A stretch of DNA of 5,757 nt from Kiritimatiellales bacterium. Lineage in GTDB: Bacteria > Verrucomicrobiota > Kiritimatiellia > Kiritimatiellales > Pontiellaceae. Below, one piece after another: positions 4,817-5,757 of the stretch. The stretch is taken from the NCBI GenBank assembly GCA_030621805.1, contig JAUXGY010000139.1, forward strand, positions 1-5,757. Reading direction: 5' to 3'. Position 1 is the stretch's first letter. Each line of letters starts with the position of its first letter. The notes below the pieces were generated by a model. It saw only the letters and a program-made list of their open reading frames with translations. It was not told the origin of the DNA and did no database searches. The position numbers and the translations under genes are program-made.

Positions 4817-5757
4817 CTACATGCCGTACATCTCGATGACTTCCTTTTTGGTTTTTCCGAGAATGTCGTATTTTTCGCCGACCTTCTTGAAGGCCGCTAG
4901 GGCTTTGTCGAGGTGGTGAATTTCGTGCCCGGCGGAAATCTGCGTCCGAATCCGAGCCTTTCCGTTGGGGACCACGGGGAAGCAGAAGCCAATGGCGTAG
5001 ATGCCCTCGTCATAGAGCGCCTTGGAAAAGTCCTGAGCAAGCTTTGCGTTGAAGAGCATAACGGGGACGATCGGCGTATCGCCGTCCTGAAGGATAAAGC
5101 CGGCGTCGAGCAGCCCCTTTCTCCAGTATTCGGTGTTGGCCTCTAGCTTATCGCGTCGCTCGGTGTTGGCGGAGAGGGTATCGATCACCTTCAAAACACC
5201 TGCCACGATGACCGGTGCCATGGTGTTGGAGAAAAGGTAGGGCCGGGCCTTTTGACGGCACATTTCCACCATCTCCTTCCGCCCGGAGACACATCCGCCG
5301 GAGGCGCCGCCGAGGGCTTTGCCAAAGGTGGTGGTGATGATGTCGATCTGGCCGAAGACGCCGCATTTTTCGTGGGTTCCGCGACCGGTCTTGCCGATGA
5401 AGCCGGTGGAGTGTGAATCGTCGACAAAGAGCATGGCATCGTATTTTTCGCAAAGAGCCACCATTTCATCGAGTTTGGCGGTGTCGCCGTCCATGCTGAA
5501 TACGCCGTCGGTGATGACGACCTTGAGCCGCTTGTCGGCGTGGAGGATCAGTTTCTTTTCGAGATGTCCCATGTTGGAGTGTTTAAAGGTGTCGTGCTGG
5601 GCGCAACAAAGGCGGATGCCGTCGATGATCGAGGCGTGGACCAGGCGGTCCGAGATCATGATATCCTCTTCATTCAGGATGGCCTCAAAGACCCCGTCGC
5701 CGTCATACTCATACTCATGGAACAGAATGCCTCTCGGGGCCTCAACCGCGCCCGCCC
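4817..5757 (-). CDS. kbl: Glycine C-acetyltransferase (2-amino-3-ketobutyrate CoA ligase), partial and apparently chimeric at its 5' side
   Basis: The minus-strand frame is open from the window edge to a TAG at 4819-4817. From about 5692 onward the product (292 residues) matches Kbl, the PLP enzyme that converts 2-amino-3-ketobutyrate and CoA to glycine and acetyl-CoA in cytoplasmic threonine breakdown. Visible landmarks are SDRLVHASIIDG, VFSMDG, the VDDSH PLP-contact motif, TTFGKALGGASGG with the Schiff-base lysine (codon 5320-5318), RPYLFSNTMAP and the C-terminal KARIRTQISAGH. The ATG at 5659 is an internal methionine within the conserved EEDxMISD region, not the true start. Kbl similarity begins about where residue 117 of the roughly 398-residue E. 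coli enzyme would be. The expected CFDANGG motif just before it is absent, and the 21 residues there resemble a hydrogenase (next entry). No tdh neighbour is visible. Confidence 0.88.
   Translation of the reverse strand, partial: AGAVEAPRGILFHEYEYDGDGVFEAILNEEDIMISDRLVHASIIDGIRLCCAQHDTFKHSNMGHLEKKLILHADKRLKVVITDGVFSMDGDTAKLDEMVALCEKYDAMLFVDDSHSTGFIGKTGRGTHEKCGVFGQIDIITTTFGKALGGASGGCVSGRKEMVEMCRQKARPYLFSNTMAPVIVAGVLKVIDTLSANTERRDKLEANTEYWRKGLLDAGFILQDGDTPIVPVMLFNAKLAQDFSKALYDEGIYAIGFCFPVVPNGKARIRTQISAGHEIHHLDKALAAFKKVGEKYDILGKTKKEVIEMYGM
5693..5755 (-). other. [NiFe]-hydrogenase large-subunit-like segment in frame with kbl
   Basis: The 21 residues encoded here read AGAVEAPRGI followed by LFHEYEYDGDG. 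GxxxEAPRG followed by LxHxY and a D-x-G turn is the pattern of group 3 (HoxH/MvhA type) [NiFe]-hydrogenase large subunits. Kbl should have an ILYSSCFDANGG-like stretch at this point. An ungapped comparison retains only scattered positions (I-L, aromatic, final G). The shift from one family to the other falls at a GACGGCGACGGGGTC tract that could be similar in both genes. The segment is short, so family assignment rests on the EAPRG motif. Confidence 0.6.

Noticed and set aside
4649..4900. Plus-strand 83-codon open frame overlapping the kbl 3' end
   Set aside because: It spans two hairpins and reads antisense into the kbl C-terminus, with no ribosome site or recognisable domain.
5148..5469. 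Alternative minus-strand frames over kbl, including one with a run of histidines
   Set aside because: They overlap the conserved Kbl coding frame out of register. The histidine run is a by-product of the GATCATCACC-type sequence encoding the conserved IDIITT stretch.
5657..5659. ATG at 5659 as the start of kbl
   Set aside because: The frame is open upstream to the window edge, and the residues just before it (VFEAILNEEDI) are conserved in Kbl. This methionine is therefore internal.

Overview
The window looks like bacterial chromosome from the Planctomycetes-Verrucomicrobia-Chlamydiae group, most likely Verrucomicrobiota or Kiritimatiellota. This placement is an inference. It rests on a small exported protein with a C-terminal PEP-CTERM sorting signal, a large secreted repeat protein ending in the 'YxVQxSxNL...W...FYxV' module common in those phyla, strong AGGAGG ribosome sites, and gene-poor stretches packed with short dispersed hairpin repeats. 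No taxonomic marker gene is present.

Layout: 1-166 is non-coding, downstream of the first gene. 167-2464 (minus) encodes a 765-residue secreted protein built from two copies of a beta-rich module separated by two Ig/cadherin-like domains. 2465-3194 is a repeat-filled divergent intergenic region. It holds a 49-bp perfect inverted repeat (about 85 bp imperfect), a 61-nt repeat, a 22-bp inverted repeat and several other hairpins. 3195-3266 (plus) is a possible 23-codon ORF with a good ribosome site. 3300-3947 (plus) encodes a 215-residue PEP-CTERM protein followed by a strong intrinsic terminator. 3948-4816 is a second repeat-rich gap with another copy of the 61-nt repeat. 4817-5757 (minus) is the C-terminal part of glycine C-acetyltransferase (2-amino-3-ketobutyrate CoA ligase, Kbl), running off the right edge.

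The most notable observation is at the right edge. The reading frame of kbl stays open to the window end, but the first 21 visible residues do not look like Kbl. They read like a [NiFe]-hydrogenase large subunit (EAPRG followed by a LFHEYE-type stretch), and Kbl similarity begins abruptly after them. This is either an in-frame fusion created by rearrangement or an assembly chimera, and the sequence beyond the window would decide.

The genes do not form an obvious pathway. The two exported proteins are divergently placed and probably act at the cell surface or outside the cell. Kbl is a cytoplasmic threonine/glycine metabolism enzyme and appears unrelated to them. No transposase, tRNA, rRNA or CRISPR array was recognised.
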